This document shows positions 16,503-24,105 of a stretch of 40,252 nucleotides of DNA, piece by piece. Location: positions 1 to 40,252 of the IMG/VR virus record IMGVR_UViG_3300046515_000173. One strand, written 5' to 3'. The notes below the pieces were generated by a model. The model was not told the DNA's origin and ran no database searches. It worked only from the letters and a program-made list of their open reading frames with translations. The position numbers and the translations under genes are program-made. The DNA is from a virus. Each line of letters opens with the position of its first letter. Within the stretch, counting starts at the first letter, position 1.

Positions 16503-17497
16503 TGTCAGGTGCGAATATCGCCGGCTTGCGCCTCACGCTCGACGGCGTTGATCTTGCTGACAAGATCAACCCACGTTTCGTGGACCTGACTTTGTCGGAA
16601 AAGCGCGGGGGCGCAGCGGATGAGCTATCACTCACGCTGCAAAACGCGGACGGCAAACTCGAAATTCCCGAGCCGGGAAAGGTCATAGCGCTCGCGCTGG
16701 GCTGGACATCGGGCCCAGACGTCCCGGTCGGCCTCGTCGACAAGGGCCGTTTTACTGTTGATGAAGCGGAGCCTACCGGGCCTCCTGATCAGATACGCAT
16801 CACAGCCCGCTCAGCCGACCTCAACGGAAATTATCGCAAGCGCCGCACACAGGTGTGGAAGGACACGACGGTGGGCGCCGTGCTCGAGCAGATCGCGGCG
16901 CGCAACGACGTGACCGCCCAGGTCCATCCGGACCTCGCCGGCAAGGCTATCACTGCAATCGACCAGCATGGCAAAAGCGATATGCTTTTCGTGAAGCACC
17001 TCGGGAGCCGGTACGACGCTGTTGCGACGTGGAAGGATCGCAGGATCGTTTTCATGCCAATTGGGAGCACCACGACAGCTGGCGGCAAAAGCCTGCCTTC
17101 CGTCACGCTGGTCAAGCGGGACGGCTGGACTTGGCGCTTCAACCGCGCCCAGCGTGAGGAATATGATGGCGCGGAAGCATCCTGGCACGACCAGGGCAGC
17201 GGCAAGAAGAAGAAATTTTCGACCGGCGGCAACAAGACGAAGCGGCTGAAGCGCACCTATGCGAGCGAGGCAGATGCCAAGCAAGCTGCCGAGGCAGAGG
17301 CATCGAAGCGCCAGCGTGGCAGCTTTACGTTCACATATGACTTGGCGATTGCAGACACCAGACTGCAGCCTAACGTGCGGGTGACGCTCTCCGGATGGAA
17401 TAACAAGATCGACGCCATCCAGTGGCTGGTGGCGTCGATCGAAACAGCGATGGGCAAGTCCGGCATCAAGCAGGCAATCTCTCTAGAGAGTGCATGA
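16502..17497 (+). CDS. D: Late control/tail hub protein D
   Basis: 331 residues (P2 gpD 387). VDLADKINPRFVDLTLSEKRGGAADELSLTL is the typical start; RSADLNGNYRKRRTQVW with EQIAARNDVTA follows. It is a tail hub protein (VgrG/gp27-like) that joins tube and spike V, despite its historical name 'late control'. It is the last gene of the rightward tail operon and ends five bases before the converging lysogeny operon. Confidence 0.94.
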   Translation: MSGANIAGLRLTLDGVDLADKINPRFVDLTLSEKRGGAADELSLTLQNADGKLEIPEPGKVIALALGWTSGPDVPVGLVDKGRFTVDEAEPTGPPDQIRITARSADLNGNYRKRRTQVWKDTTVGAVLEQIAARNDVTAQVHPDLAGKAITAIDQHGKSDMLFVKHLGSRYDAVATWKDRRIVFMPIGSTTTAGGKSLPSVTLVKRDGWTWRFNRAQREEYDGAEASWHDQGSGKKKKFSTGGNKTKRLKRTYASEADAKQAAEAEASKRQRGSFTFTYDLAIADTRLQPNVRVTLSGWNNKIDAIQWLVASIETAMGKSGIKQAISLESA

Positions 17498-17502
17498 TGC
17501 GC

Positions 17503-18051
17503 TCAGCAAGCACCCGCCTGCTGTGCGCCGTAAGCCGCCTGTGCTTTCGTGTACTGGTTCCCCGCGTCGGATGACAACTGCTCGATCAGGCCCTTGCAGG
17601 AGAAGCCGGACATATCGAGGTACTGCTTTGCTGACCGAGCTGCCTGCTCATTCCAATCGACATTTAGGCTGTCCACGGCCGCCGTCGCGTCGGCCTTTTC
17701 GTAACCGTTGCCGGCATCAGACGACAGTTGGTCTATCAGACCCAAACGCGAAAAGCCCGACATGTCGAGATACTGTTGGGCCGACCTTGCCGCGTTGGCC
17801 TGCGGCCCCGTCAAGCTGCTCTCAGGCTCCTCGGCCGGCGCCGGGGCCGGATCGGCTTCAGGTTGCGCAGCATCATCCTTTTGCGCCAGCACAGGGCTAT
17901 CACTCGACGCTGCCGTCGAAGTTGATTTCCCGCTGTTCTTGTCGCCGACGATCGCCCCCAGCACCGTCAATGCGACGAGAACGCCGATAACCACCAGGCA
18001 CCCCATGCCCAGCTTCTTACCCAGTCCCGCCTTTTTCTGTTCTTCGCTCAC
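17503..18051 (-). CDS. Ltp-family membrane protein, candidate superinfection exclusion factor
   Basis: 182 residues. A basic start, one membrane segment (about 16-36), a low-complexity Ala/Pro/Glu linker (40-83) and two tandem Ltp repeats of about 47 residues at 84-130 and 134-178. Both contain AARSA-x-QYLDMSGFS, GLI-QLSSDAGN and a final aromatic. Ltp repeats are those of the TP-J34 lipoprotein that blocks DNA injection by superinfecting phages. No lipobox Cys follows the membrane segment, so it is probably anchored by that segment with repeats in the periplasm. Last gene of the repressor operon. Confidence 0.82.
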   Translation of the reverse strand: MSEEQKKAGLGKKLGMGCLVVIGVLVALTVLGAIVGDKNSGKSTSTAASSDSPVLAQKDDAAQPEADPAPAPAEEPESSLTGPQANAARSAQQYLDMSGFSRLGLIDQLSSDAGNGYEKADATAAVDSLNVDWNEQAARSAKQYLDMSGFSCKGLIEQLSSDAGNQYTKAQAAYGAQQAGAC

Positions 18052-18080
18052 TTCGTAACCCCCGTTTTATGGTCGCCCTG

Positions 18081-18530
18081 CTAGTCGTCTGGCCAAATAT
18101 CGTCTGGATAAAAATCGGGCGCATCCGAGCTGATCTGGCTTGTTATGTCGCCATCGCCGACAGCACCTTCCTCTGCCGCTTGGATCATCGCGGGAGTAAG
18201 GACTGGTGCCTCGCCGTCGAATGCCACGCGGATCCATGCTCCGAACTTTGTCTTGCGCTGCAAGAGGGCTTGCACCCGGCGACCGTCCCGGAGAACCGCG
18301 CTGATGCGGACCGCGCGAACCGAGGTGATGTAGCCCAGCTGCATCCCGCCGGCATTGTAGACGGCGACTGCGTTCTCGTCGGCCGGATTGTCGGGCTCAA
18401 GCCGCAGCTCCACCGCGTCACCCACCTCACACAACGCCAGTGCGAAGCGCCTGTTCGACCCGTCGCGGTTGTCGAACTCGATCCCTACGACCGCAAGCGA
18501 CATGGCTGGTAGTGGCGTGTCGAACGGCAT
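18081..18530 (-). CDS. HIRAN-domain protein in the lysogeny operon
   Basis: 149 residues. Residues about 10-75 fit a HIRAN domain: VVGIEFDNRDGSNRR, VELRLEPDNPADENAVAVY, then G-x-QLGYI. HIRAN domains recognise DNA ends (3' ends in HLTF) and occur alone or fused to helicases or nucleases. Here it stands alone, with an acidic C-terminus (ending DFYPDDIWPDD). The start ATG overlaps the repressor stop (TGATG); ATG 18503 (MSLAVVG) is an alternative. Co-transcription with the repressor suggests expression in the lysogen. The target is unknown. Confidence 0.75.
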   Translation of the reverse strand: MPFDTPLPAMSLAVVGIEFDNRDGSNRRFALALCEVGDAVELRLEPDNPADENAVAVYNAGGMQLGYITSVRAVRISAVLRDGRRVQALLQRKTKFGAWIRVAFDGEAPVLTPAMIQAAEEGAVGDGDITSQISSDAPDFYPDDIWPDD

Positions 18531-19213
18531 CAGCCACCGATCTTGCGAATGATGGCAACCACCTTTCCAATCGGATGCAGTTCGCCGTCATAGGCGATTT
18601 CCGATTCTACGTTGGGATTGTCCGACATGATCTTGATGCCACCGCTGGGGAGCGGCCGCAGGCGCTTTATCAAACCGAAGTTGCCATACGAGACCGCCCA
18701 TATCTGGTCGCCAAGGCCGACGAGGTTCTGCGCCGTGTCAATGATCACCACATCGTCATTCTGGATCGTCGGCGCCATCGAATCACCGATGCCGCGAGCA
18801 ATGAATATCCGGGTAGCAGGCGAGGATGAGTACAGCCGGAGCCAGTCCCTTGCGATCTTCCGGCCCTTTTCCTTAACCGGAAGGTCCAGGTAGCTTCCGC
18901 CGCCCATGCCAAAACCGAGGTCCAGTTCCATGATTTCGACTATTTCGCCATCATCGAAGTCAGGCTGAGGCGGCGGGCCATCAGGTGCACCCGTTGCGTC
19001 GCCAAGATCCTCACTATCGCCGGATAGATACTCTGGCGACACGTTCAACGCTTTCGCGATGGCATAGATATGGGCGCTATCGCGCGCTTCTCCCCGCGCA
19101 AGCTTATTGATCATCGTTGAACTGAGGCCAACCGCGCGGGCTAGCGCCGCTTGGCTCATGTCGCGTGCTTTCAAGGCCGCTACCAGGCGTTCCGGTAAAA
19201 TCACAGGCGACAC
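18530..19213 (-). CDS. CI-type lysogeny repressor (HTH + S24 peptidase)
   Basis: 227 residues. An HTH at about 8-62 (MSQAALARAVGLSSTMINKLARG) is joined by a Pro/Asp-rich linker to an S24 LexA/CI-like domain. The catalytic Ser is in GIGDSMAPTI (Ser145) and the general-base Lys in GLIKRLRPL (Lys183). It should self-cleave when RecA is activated, making the prophage SOS-inducible, unlike P2's non-inducible C. The GTG at 19213 has no clear ribosome site and lies four bases from operator 19217-19228. Confidence 0.92.
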   Translation of the reverse strand: MSPVILPERLVAALKARDMSQAALARAVGLSSTMINKLARGEARDSAHIYAIAKALNVSPEYLSGDSEDLGDATGAPDGPPPQPDFDDGEIVEIMELDLGFGMGGGSYLDLPVKEKGRKIARDWLRLYSSSPATRIFIARGIGDSMAPTIQNDDVVIIDTAQNLVGLGDQIWAVSYGNFGLIKRLRPLPSGGIKIMSDNPNVESEIAYDGELHPIGKVVAIIRKIGG

Positions 19214-19216
19214 CTA

Positions 19217-19228
19217 CAACCACGGTTG
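19217..19228. promoter_or_regulatory. Repressor operator, repressor-proximal
   Basis: CAACCACGGTTG is an inverted repeat (CAACC-N2-GGTTG). Read on the minus strand with flanks it is TGCAACCGTGGTTGTA, matching the second site at 19285-19296 at nearly every position. The spacing of 68 bases between the two starts brackets the divergent promoters. Confidence 0.75.
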
Positions 19229-19253
19229 CAAGCGCGCGCTGTGAATTTGGTTG

Positions 19254-19282
19254 TTGACGGCAACTTAAGTGTACGCCATAGC
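19254..19282 (+). promoter_or_regulatory. Putative rightward early promoter
   Basis: A -35 match TTGACG at 19254-19259 and, 17 bases on, CATAGC at 19277-19282 as a weak -10. Initiation would fall near 19289-19290, on the presumed ATG of the Cro-like gene, implying a leaderless message. The downstream operator (19285-19296) would overlap the start point, so repressor binding should block it. Confidence 0.45.
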
Positions 19283-19284
19283 TG

Positions 19285-19296
19285 CAACCATGGTTG
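19285..19296. promoter_or_regulatory. Repressor operator, Cro-proximal
   Basis: CAACCATGGTTG is a perfect palindrome with flanks TG and AA, the same consensus TGCAACC-R-TGGTTG-W-A as the site at 19217-19228. The central ATG is also a possible start codon of the Cro-like gene. Confidence 0.75.
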
Positions 19297-19634
19297 AAGA
19301 CATGACGCCTTATGAAGCCCTGATGGCAGCGGTCGAGATAGCAGGCTCGCAGTCCGCGCTCGCGCGGATCGCCAACGTTTCGTCCACGGCCGTGTGGAAA
19401 TGGGTGCAAAGCTCAAAGCGAGTTCCGCCGCAATTTGTGATACTTGTCGAGGCCGGAACCGGCATCTCTCGTCATGTTCTTCGCCCCGATATCTACCCTG
19501 CCGAAATGCCCGAGGCGCCCTCTCGCTGGTCCGGCGTCGATCATCGCGCCGGTGTCCGCAGCGCCGGGGTAGATGCCCGCTCACGCCGCGTCTCTTGCAA
19601 TAGTGCAACGGGAATGAAGGGCGCCTCATTGTGA
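19290..19634 (+). CDS. Cro/YdaS-like regulator
   Basis: About 114 residues from ATG 19290 (ATG 19302 is four codons later; 19269 would precede the likely start of transcription). AVEIAGSQSALARIANVSSTAVWKWV, then RVPPQFVILVEAGTGISRHVLRPDIYP, is the YdaS/Cro-like pattern: an HTH followed by the conserved GISRH-LRPDIYP. It is the first gene of the early operon opposite CI and should turn down the repressor operon. The last 40 residues are basic and not conserved. Its TGA overlaps the GTG of the next gene. Confidence 0.85.
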   Translation: MVEDMTPYEALMAAVEIAGSQSALARIANVSSTAVWKWVQSSKRVPPQFVILVEAGTGISRHVLRPDIYPAEMPEAPSRWSGVDHRAGVRSAGVDARSRRVSCNSATGMKGASL

Positions 19635-20089
19635 CGAAGCGCCGCGAACCCCTCACATATCAAGCCACGCTCACCGAAATCGCCGCGCGGATCGGATGGG
19701 ATCGCTGCGCCGCCATCTGCGGCGTCACCGAGCGCGCGGTGCGTTACTGGTCTGATCCCGACTGTGAGACCGAAATCCGCCTGATCGACGCCGAGCGGCT
19801 CGATCGCGCCTTCATGGAGTACGGCGGCGATCATGCACCGTTCCATCGCCTCCATGGCCTGCGCATTGATTTGGCCATCCGCGAAGCACGCGACCAATCG
19901 CTGGCAGACCTGGCTGGCAAAGCGGCCAAGGAAACGGGGGAGGCGGTCGCCGCGCTCATCACCGCCAGCGGCTCACGCGACCCTCGCGCCCGGCGTCGTG
20001 CCCGGCAGGAAGTTCACGAAGCCATCGAAAGCCTGACCGACGGTCTGGCCACGCTGGACCAGCAGGAAGCGGAGGATCGACGAGAATGA
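19631..20089 (+). CDS. CII-like phage regulatory protein (CP76 family)
   Basis: 152 residues. LTEIAARIGWDRCAAICGVTERAVRYWSDPD is an HTH like that of the CII/CP76 family of P2-like and D3-like phages. A helical C-terminal part (AREARDQSLADLAGKAAKETG) probably mediates oligomerisation. Role inferred: transcription regulation in the lysis-lysogeny decision or early gene control. GTG 19631 overlaps the Cro stop (GTGA), and the end overlaps the Ogr start (ATGA). Confidence 0.8.
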   Translation: MTKRREPLTYQATLTEIAARIGWDRCAAICGVTERAVRYWSDPDCETEIRLIDAERLDRAFMEYGGDHAPFHRLHGLRIDLAIREARDQSLADLAGKAAKETGEAVAALITASGSRDPRARRRARQEVHEAIESLTDGLATLDQQEAEDRRE

Positions 20090-20457
20090 GTGGCGAGGGG
20101 ATACTGCGGGGGGGCCCGTTAATCCATGCACCGCTTGAATTCCGGCTTCGATCAGGAGGAGCGCTCTCGAAGGACAGCGCGCTTATCACCTGCCCGAAGT
20201 GCGAAGCACCGGCCTTCATCCGGCGCTCCACACGGGTCACGGCGACGGTCAAGCACCTCCATGCGCACTGCACCAACACCGGCTGCGGACACACCTTCAT
20301 GTCCGAAATCGTGTTCGTGCATAGCTTCAATCCGGGGCTCATCAGCCGTCCGGACCTGAACCTGCCGCAATGCCCAGCGGACCAGATCCCGCACGTCCTG
20401 CCGCCTAGCCGCGACGGGCCGGGCGATGACCAGATGAGCATGTTCGCCTCGGCCTGA
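20086..20457 (+). CDS. ogr: Ogr/Delta-type late transcription activator
   Basis: 123 residues. The zinc finger C36-x2-C39-x22-C62-x4-C67 (CPKC...CTNTGCGHTF) is exactly the Ogr/Delta spacing, with the conserved RRSTRVT and MSEIVFVHS segments. Ogr recruits RNA polymerase alpha to late promoters. P2 Ogr is 72 residues; here there is an extra N-terminal part of about 30 residues and a longer tail. P2 has ogr after D, whereas here it is in the early operon right after CII, so late activation follows early transcription directly. Confidence 0.9.
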   Translation: MSGEGILRGGPLIHAPLEFRLRSGGALSKDSALITCPKCEAPAFIRRSTRVTATVKHLHAHCTNTGCGHTFMSEIVFVHSFNPGLISRPDLNLPQCPADQIPHVLPPSRDGPGDDQMSMFASA

Positions 20458-20496
20458 CGGCCACCGAACCACCCGTAACACCGATGATTTTTTGAA

Positions 20497-20513
20497 CGGC
20501 CGCGCTGCGGCCG
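20497..20513. other. Perfect inverted repeat in leader of the small gene
   Basis: CGGCCGC (20497-20503) and GCGGCCG (20507-20513) flank GCT. A stable short hairpin lies immediately before the GGGGGA ribosome site (20515-20520). No T-run follows, so it is unlikely to be a terminator. It may affect translation of the following gene or mark the end of the regulator segment. Confidence 0.45.
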
Positions 20514-20524
20514 AGGGGGAAGTT

Positions 20525-20743
20525 TTGCCTATTTTTCGTCAACGCAAGCGCGACAGACGCCGCATCGCCGCCCTGGAAGAAGCACTCGGCAAGCACCTGG
20601 CTGCGGGCGGCTCGCTGTGCGGGACCATCGCCGAATTGAGAGCACAAGGCAGGCTGCGACCGGAGGATGCGCGCCTGCTCATCAAGATTTTGTTCGATGC
20701 CGGGGAAGGCCTGGGCGATCTGCTTGAGGACGTCGCCCGGTGA
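20525..20743 (+). CDS. Small basic helical protein before primase, unknown
   Basis: 72 residues from TTG 20525, chosen because GGGGGA lies at 20515-20520; TTG 20492 would add 11 residues but precedes the hairpin. The N-terminus is very basic (FRQRKRDRRRIAALEEAL), and the rest alternates helices (CGTIAELRAQGRLRPEDARLLIKILFD). No family is recognised. It overlaps the primase start by four bases (GTGA), so it is probably a replication accessory or regulatory protein. Confidence 0.55.
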   Translation: MPIFRQRKRDRRRIAALEEALGKHLAAGGSLCGTIAELRAQGRLRPEDARLLIKILFDAGEGLGDLLEDVAR

Positions 20744-23385
20744 ACCTGCAGGACGAAATCATTAAGGGCCTCACGGCCCGCTTCAGGTTCAAGAAAACCG
20801 CTGGCGAGTGGCTGCAAGAGGGCACGTGCCCGAATTGCAGCAAGCCCTCGCTGTTCTGCGCCGCCAAAGAACCCAAGATTGTCCGGTGCGGCAAGGGCAA
20901 GTGCCAGTGGGAAGATAGCGTCCGCAACCTGTTGCCCGACCTGTTCGAGGATTGGTCGAAGCGCCACCCGCGCACCCACGAAGACCCCCACGCCTCGGCC
21001 GACGCTTACCTCTTGCACGAACGCGGCCTCGATCTCGCCTTGCTGCGTGGCTGCTACACCCAGGAGGTCTACCAGGACCCCAAGACGCGCGAGACCAGCG
21101 CCACCGTGCGCTTCCCCGTGGGCGATACCTACTGGGAACGCATCATCGACAAGCCAGGGCGGTTCCCAAAAAAGGCGCACTTCGCGGCGGGCGGGAAGCC
21201 GGGCGGACATTGCTGGATCCCGCCCAAGATCACGCTCGAGGATCTCGCGCGCGCCGACGACATCTGGATCACCGAAGGCATCTTCAACGCGGCCGCGCTC
21301 CACCAGGGCGCGCACCTCACCGCGGTATCGGCGATGTCGTGCAATTTCTGGCCCAAGCACTTCCTCGCGATGCTGCAAAGCGCCCTGCAGCAAATCAAGC
21401 GCGCCACCCGGCCGCGCCTCGTCTTCGCATTCGATCCCGGCGAAGCAGGCGTGAGCTGGTCCCGACGGTTCGTGAGGCAGGCCAAGGCCGAAGGCTGGGA
21501 TGCAACCGCCGCGCAGGTCGCCCCGGACGGCGAAGGCACGTCGAAAGACTGGAACGACCTCCTCCACGATCACCGGGAATGGCGCGGTGACGCCGATCGT
21601 GCGCCGCTCGGGCCCGACGCCGTCGCAACCTACCTGTGGAACGGCCGTGTCACCATAGCCACGTCGCCGCGCGAAAAGGCAAAGATGCTGCACGAGCGCC
21701 GCAAGCTGGCCTCGTTCGATTTCCGCCACAACAACACCCTGTGGTGGTGCAAGGTCACTTACGACGATGATGACAAGCGCAACCTCATGCTTGAGGAGAT
21801 CGCCAATTGCGCGTTCCGTCTCCTCTATCGCGAGCGCGACGAGATCGCGGACGAGACCAACTACTTCCTGCAGGTTGACTTCCCCGGCGCCGAACCCACC
21901 GTAAAAGCTCGCTTCTCGTCTTCGGCCTGCGCCAATTCGGCTGAGTTCAAAAAACGCCTCATGGCCTTCGCCGGTACGTGGACCGGGACCGGCGAGCAGC
22001 TCGACCGCCTGATCCGCAACCAGACGCGCGGCCTCAAGGTGGTCGAACCGATCCCCTTCACTGGATATTCGGCAGCGCACCGCGCGTGGCTGCTGGGTGA
22101 CATAGCCGTGCGCGAGGGCCGCCTGGTCGACCTCAACCAGGAGAAGTACTTCGATTTCGGCAAGCAGGCCGTGAAGCTGCGCAGCGCCGAGCGCCTGCTC
22201 GACATCCAGTACGACCCCGACAAGATCGTCTTCGAATGGGTCTCGGTGCTGTGGACTGCGTACGGCCCCAAGGGGCTGGTCGCCCTCGCTTTCTTCACGA
22301 TGTCGTTCTTCTCGGTGCAGATCCGCGACAAGCTCAAGACGATCGGCTTCCTCGAGATCACCGGCCTGCCGGGATCCGGCAAGTCTACTCTGGTCGAGTT
22401 CCTGTGGAAGCTGGCTGGCCGTGCCGGTTACGAAGGCTTCGACCCGAACAAGGGCACCGTCGCCTTCCTGGCGCGCAACCTGATGAAGGTGGCGAACCTG
22501 CCGGTCGGCCTCATCGAGGGCGGCCGCGACGACGACAAGCGGGGTGGGTTCAAGCAGTTCGACTACAACGAACTGCTGGTCCTATACAACGGCCGCTCCC
22601 CGCGCGGCACCGGCCAGAAGAGCGGCGGCTACGAGACGCACGAACAGCCGTTCCTCGGCTCCATCTACCTCATGCAGAACGAGCGGATCGACGCGATCCC
22701 CGCCGTGCTCGAGCGCCTCATGTCGATGGATATCGACAAGTCCCGCTGGTCGCCCGCGACAAAGGCGGCAGCGGTCAAGCTGGAAGGCTGGCCGATCGAG
22801 GAACTGTCGGGGACCATCGTTCACGTGATCCGCACCGAGGCAAAATACCTCGCGTCGTATTTTGACCGCTACGACTACCACGACGCGAACATGCCCAAGC
22901 GGGTAGACGGGCTGCACAACTCCCGCCCGATCAAGTGCCACAGCCAGCTCGCGGCCGGTGTCGAAGCGCTGGAGGCCCTGTTCCCGACCATCCGGCCCGA
23001 GTGGATCGAGGAAACGCTGCAGCTGGTCGATGCGATGGCGCTCGATCGCCAGAACTCTTGCGGCGGTGACCACCCCGTCGTCTCCGACTTTTGGGACAAG
23101 GTCCAGTACCTGGTCGAGCGGGAAAAGAACGAGGACCACGCCGAGGGCAAATCGGTCAACCAGCACCGCGACCGCGACACCACGATCGCCGTCAATCTGG
23201 TCGATTTCGAAGCCCGTTGCCGCAACGCCGGCATCGCCCCGCCTAACATGGACCAGCTCAAGAAGCTGCTGCGCAATTCGAAGTCCCGCAAATGGGTGGC
23301 GACGAAGAACGTCAACAACCCCGCCGGGCGCGTCATGTCTTGCTGGGTCTTCGACCAGCCCAAGAAAGCGGAGCGGATCATATGA
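20740..23385 (+). CDS. Primase-helicase (zinc finger, TOPRIM-like, AAA/RecA ATPase)
   Basis: 881 residues. An N-terminal zinc finger, CPNC...RCGKGKCQW (about 28-57), of the DnaG/gp4 type; a TOPRIM-like region with DDIWITEGIFNAAA (about 175) and RLVFAFDPGEAG (about 228); and an ATPase with Walker A GLPGSGKSTL (542-551), followed by LLVLYNGRSPRG and SIYLMQNERIDAIPAVLERL. It should prime and unwind phage DNA. It replaces the rolling-circle nickase gpA of P2, of which there is no trace. Start GTG 20740 overlaps the preceding stop. Confidence 0.85.
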   Translation: MNLQDEIIKGLTARFRFKKTAGEWLQEGTCPNCSKPSLFCAAKEPKIVRCGKGKCQWEDSVRNLLPDLFEDWSKRHPRTHEDPHASADAYLLHERGLDLALLRGCYTQEVYQDPKTRETSATVRFPVGDTYWERIIDKPGRFPKKAHFAAGGKPGGHCWIPPKITLEDLARADDIWITEGIFNAAALHQGAHLTAVSAMSCNFWPKHFLAMLQSALQQIKRATRPRLVFAFDPGEAGVSWSRRFVRQAKAEGWDATAAQVAPDGEGTSKDWNDLLHDHREWRGDADRAPLGPDAVATYLWNGRVTIATSPREKAKMLHERRKLASFDFRHNNTLWWCKVTYDDDDKRNLMLEEIANCAFRLLYRERDEIADETNYFLQVDFPGAEPTVKARFSSSACANSAEFKKRLMAFAGTWTGTGEQLDRLIRNQTRGLKVVEPIPFTGYSAAHRAWLLGDIAVREGRLVDLNQEKYFDFGKQAVKLRSAERLLDIQYDPDKIVFEWVSVLWTAYGPKGLVALAFFTMSFFSVQIRDKLKTIGFLEITGLPGSGKSTLVEFLWKLAGRAGYEGFDPNKGTVAFLARNLMKVANLPVGLIEGGRDDDKRGGFKQFDYNELLVLYNGRSPRGTGQKSGGYETHEQPFLGSIYLMQNERIDAIPAVLERLMSMDIDKSRWSPATKAAAVKLEGWPIEELSGTIVHVIRTEAKYLASYFDRYDYHDANMPKRVDGLHNSRPIKCHSQLAAGVEALEALFPTIRPEWIEETLQLVDAMALDRQNSCGGDHPVVSDFWDKVQYLVEREKNEDHAEGKSVNQHRDRDTTIAVNLVDFEARCRNAGIAPPNMDQLKKLLRNSKSRKWVATKNVNNPAGRVMSCWVFDQPKKAERII

Positions 23386-23900
23386 GCCGCCTGCGCACCT
23401 TCATGGACCGTTTCACGGTCGGCATCTGGCGCGAACTGACGATCGAGAGCCCCCCCTGGGCGGCAGGCGACTACCCCGATTTGCTCGCCATGGCTGAAAG
23501 CATGCTGGCCGCACGCCAGAAGCGCTTCCCCGATCTCGTCCGTGCCGGGAAGATGGACCAGCCCACGGCTGACGCCGAACTGGCGGTCTACGCCGCGATC
23601 GTCGCCGACTGGCGCTGGATCGTCACTGGCGAGGGCGAGCGGGCTTGCCTGTCCTCCCGCGCCGCACGTCAGGCCGCGCTCGACGCCAGTCTCGACACCA
23701 TCGGCGAGATCGCCAGCGAGCAGCGCGGTTTCACCCGCCAACTGGCCCTGCAGGCCCAGCACGTCCTCGCGATGCGCTGGCACCTCGAGCCCGAGCGCGA
23801 AACCCACTTCTACGCCGCCGTCACCCACCAGATCCGCGCCGACCTAGCGCGCAAGAACGCCGTGGCCGCTGCCCCGGCCGAACTCAGGAGCGCTGCCTGA
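23382..23900 (+). CDS. Hypothetical early protein, 172 residues
   Basis: No family is recognised. It is mostly helical, with LLAMAESMLAARQKRFPDLVRAG, AVYAAIVADWRWIVTGEG and a C-terminal HVLAMRWHLEPERETHFYAAV. The pattern FPDLVRAGKM-x-A-D-AEL-VYAAIVADW occurs in small phage proteins next to replication genes in alphaproteobacterial phages, as far as I recall. It overlaps the primase stop (ATGA) and the next gene start (TGATG), so it is likely a replication partner. Confidence 0.65.
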   Translation: MSRLRTFMDRFTVGIWRELTIESPPWAAGDYPDLLAMAESMLAARQKRFPDLVRAGKMDQPTADAELAVYAAIVADWRWIVTGEGERACLSSRAARQAALDASLDTIGEIASEQRGFTRQLALQAQHVLAMRWHLEPERETHFYAAVTHQIRADLARKNAVAAAPAELRSAA

Positions 23901-24091
23901 TGCCCAAGCCTCATATTCACGCCGCTTACTGCCGGTGCGCCGGCTGCGCACCGCGCCACCCCTCGGCCGCCGACATATCGCCGGTGCTGCGCATCGTCTT
24001 CCTCGCCGCCGCGATCGGCGCCGGGCTCGCCCTGCTGGGCTGGGCCGGCGCCGAGGTGGCGGCCGCCCTGTCGTCCTGGTCCTCGATCTGA
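23900..24091 (+). CDS. Small membrane protein with Cys-rich N-terminus
   Basis: 63 residues. AAYCRCAGCAPRHPS could bind a metal, and one hydrophobic segment follows (about 29-56, VLRIVFLAAAIGAGLALLGW). No family is known to me. The start overlaps the preceding stop (TGATG). Membrane location is predicted from the segment only. Confidence 0.6.
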   Translation: MPKPHIHAAYCRCAGCAPRHPSAADISPVLRIVFLAAAIGAGLALLGWAGAEVAAALSSWSSI

Positions 24092-24105
24092 TCCCGGAGC
24101 CCATC

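Noticed and set aside
20497-20513. Intrinsic terminator
   Set aside because: The stem is perfect but no T-run follows on either strand; the neighbouring genes continue in the same operon.
20539-22080. Leftward 513-codon frame opposite the primase
   Set aside because: Shadow of the primase-helicase gene; no start or domain support.
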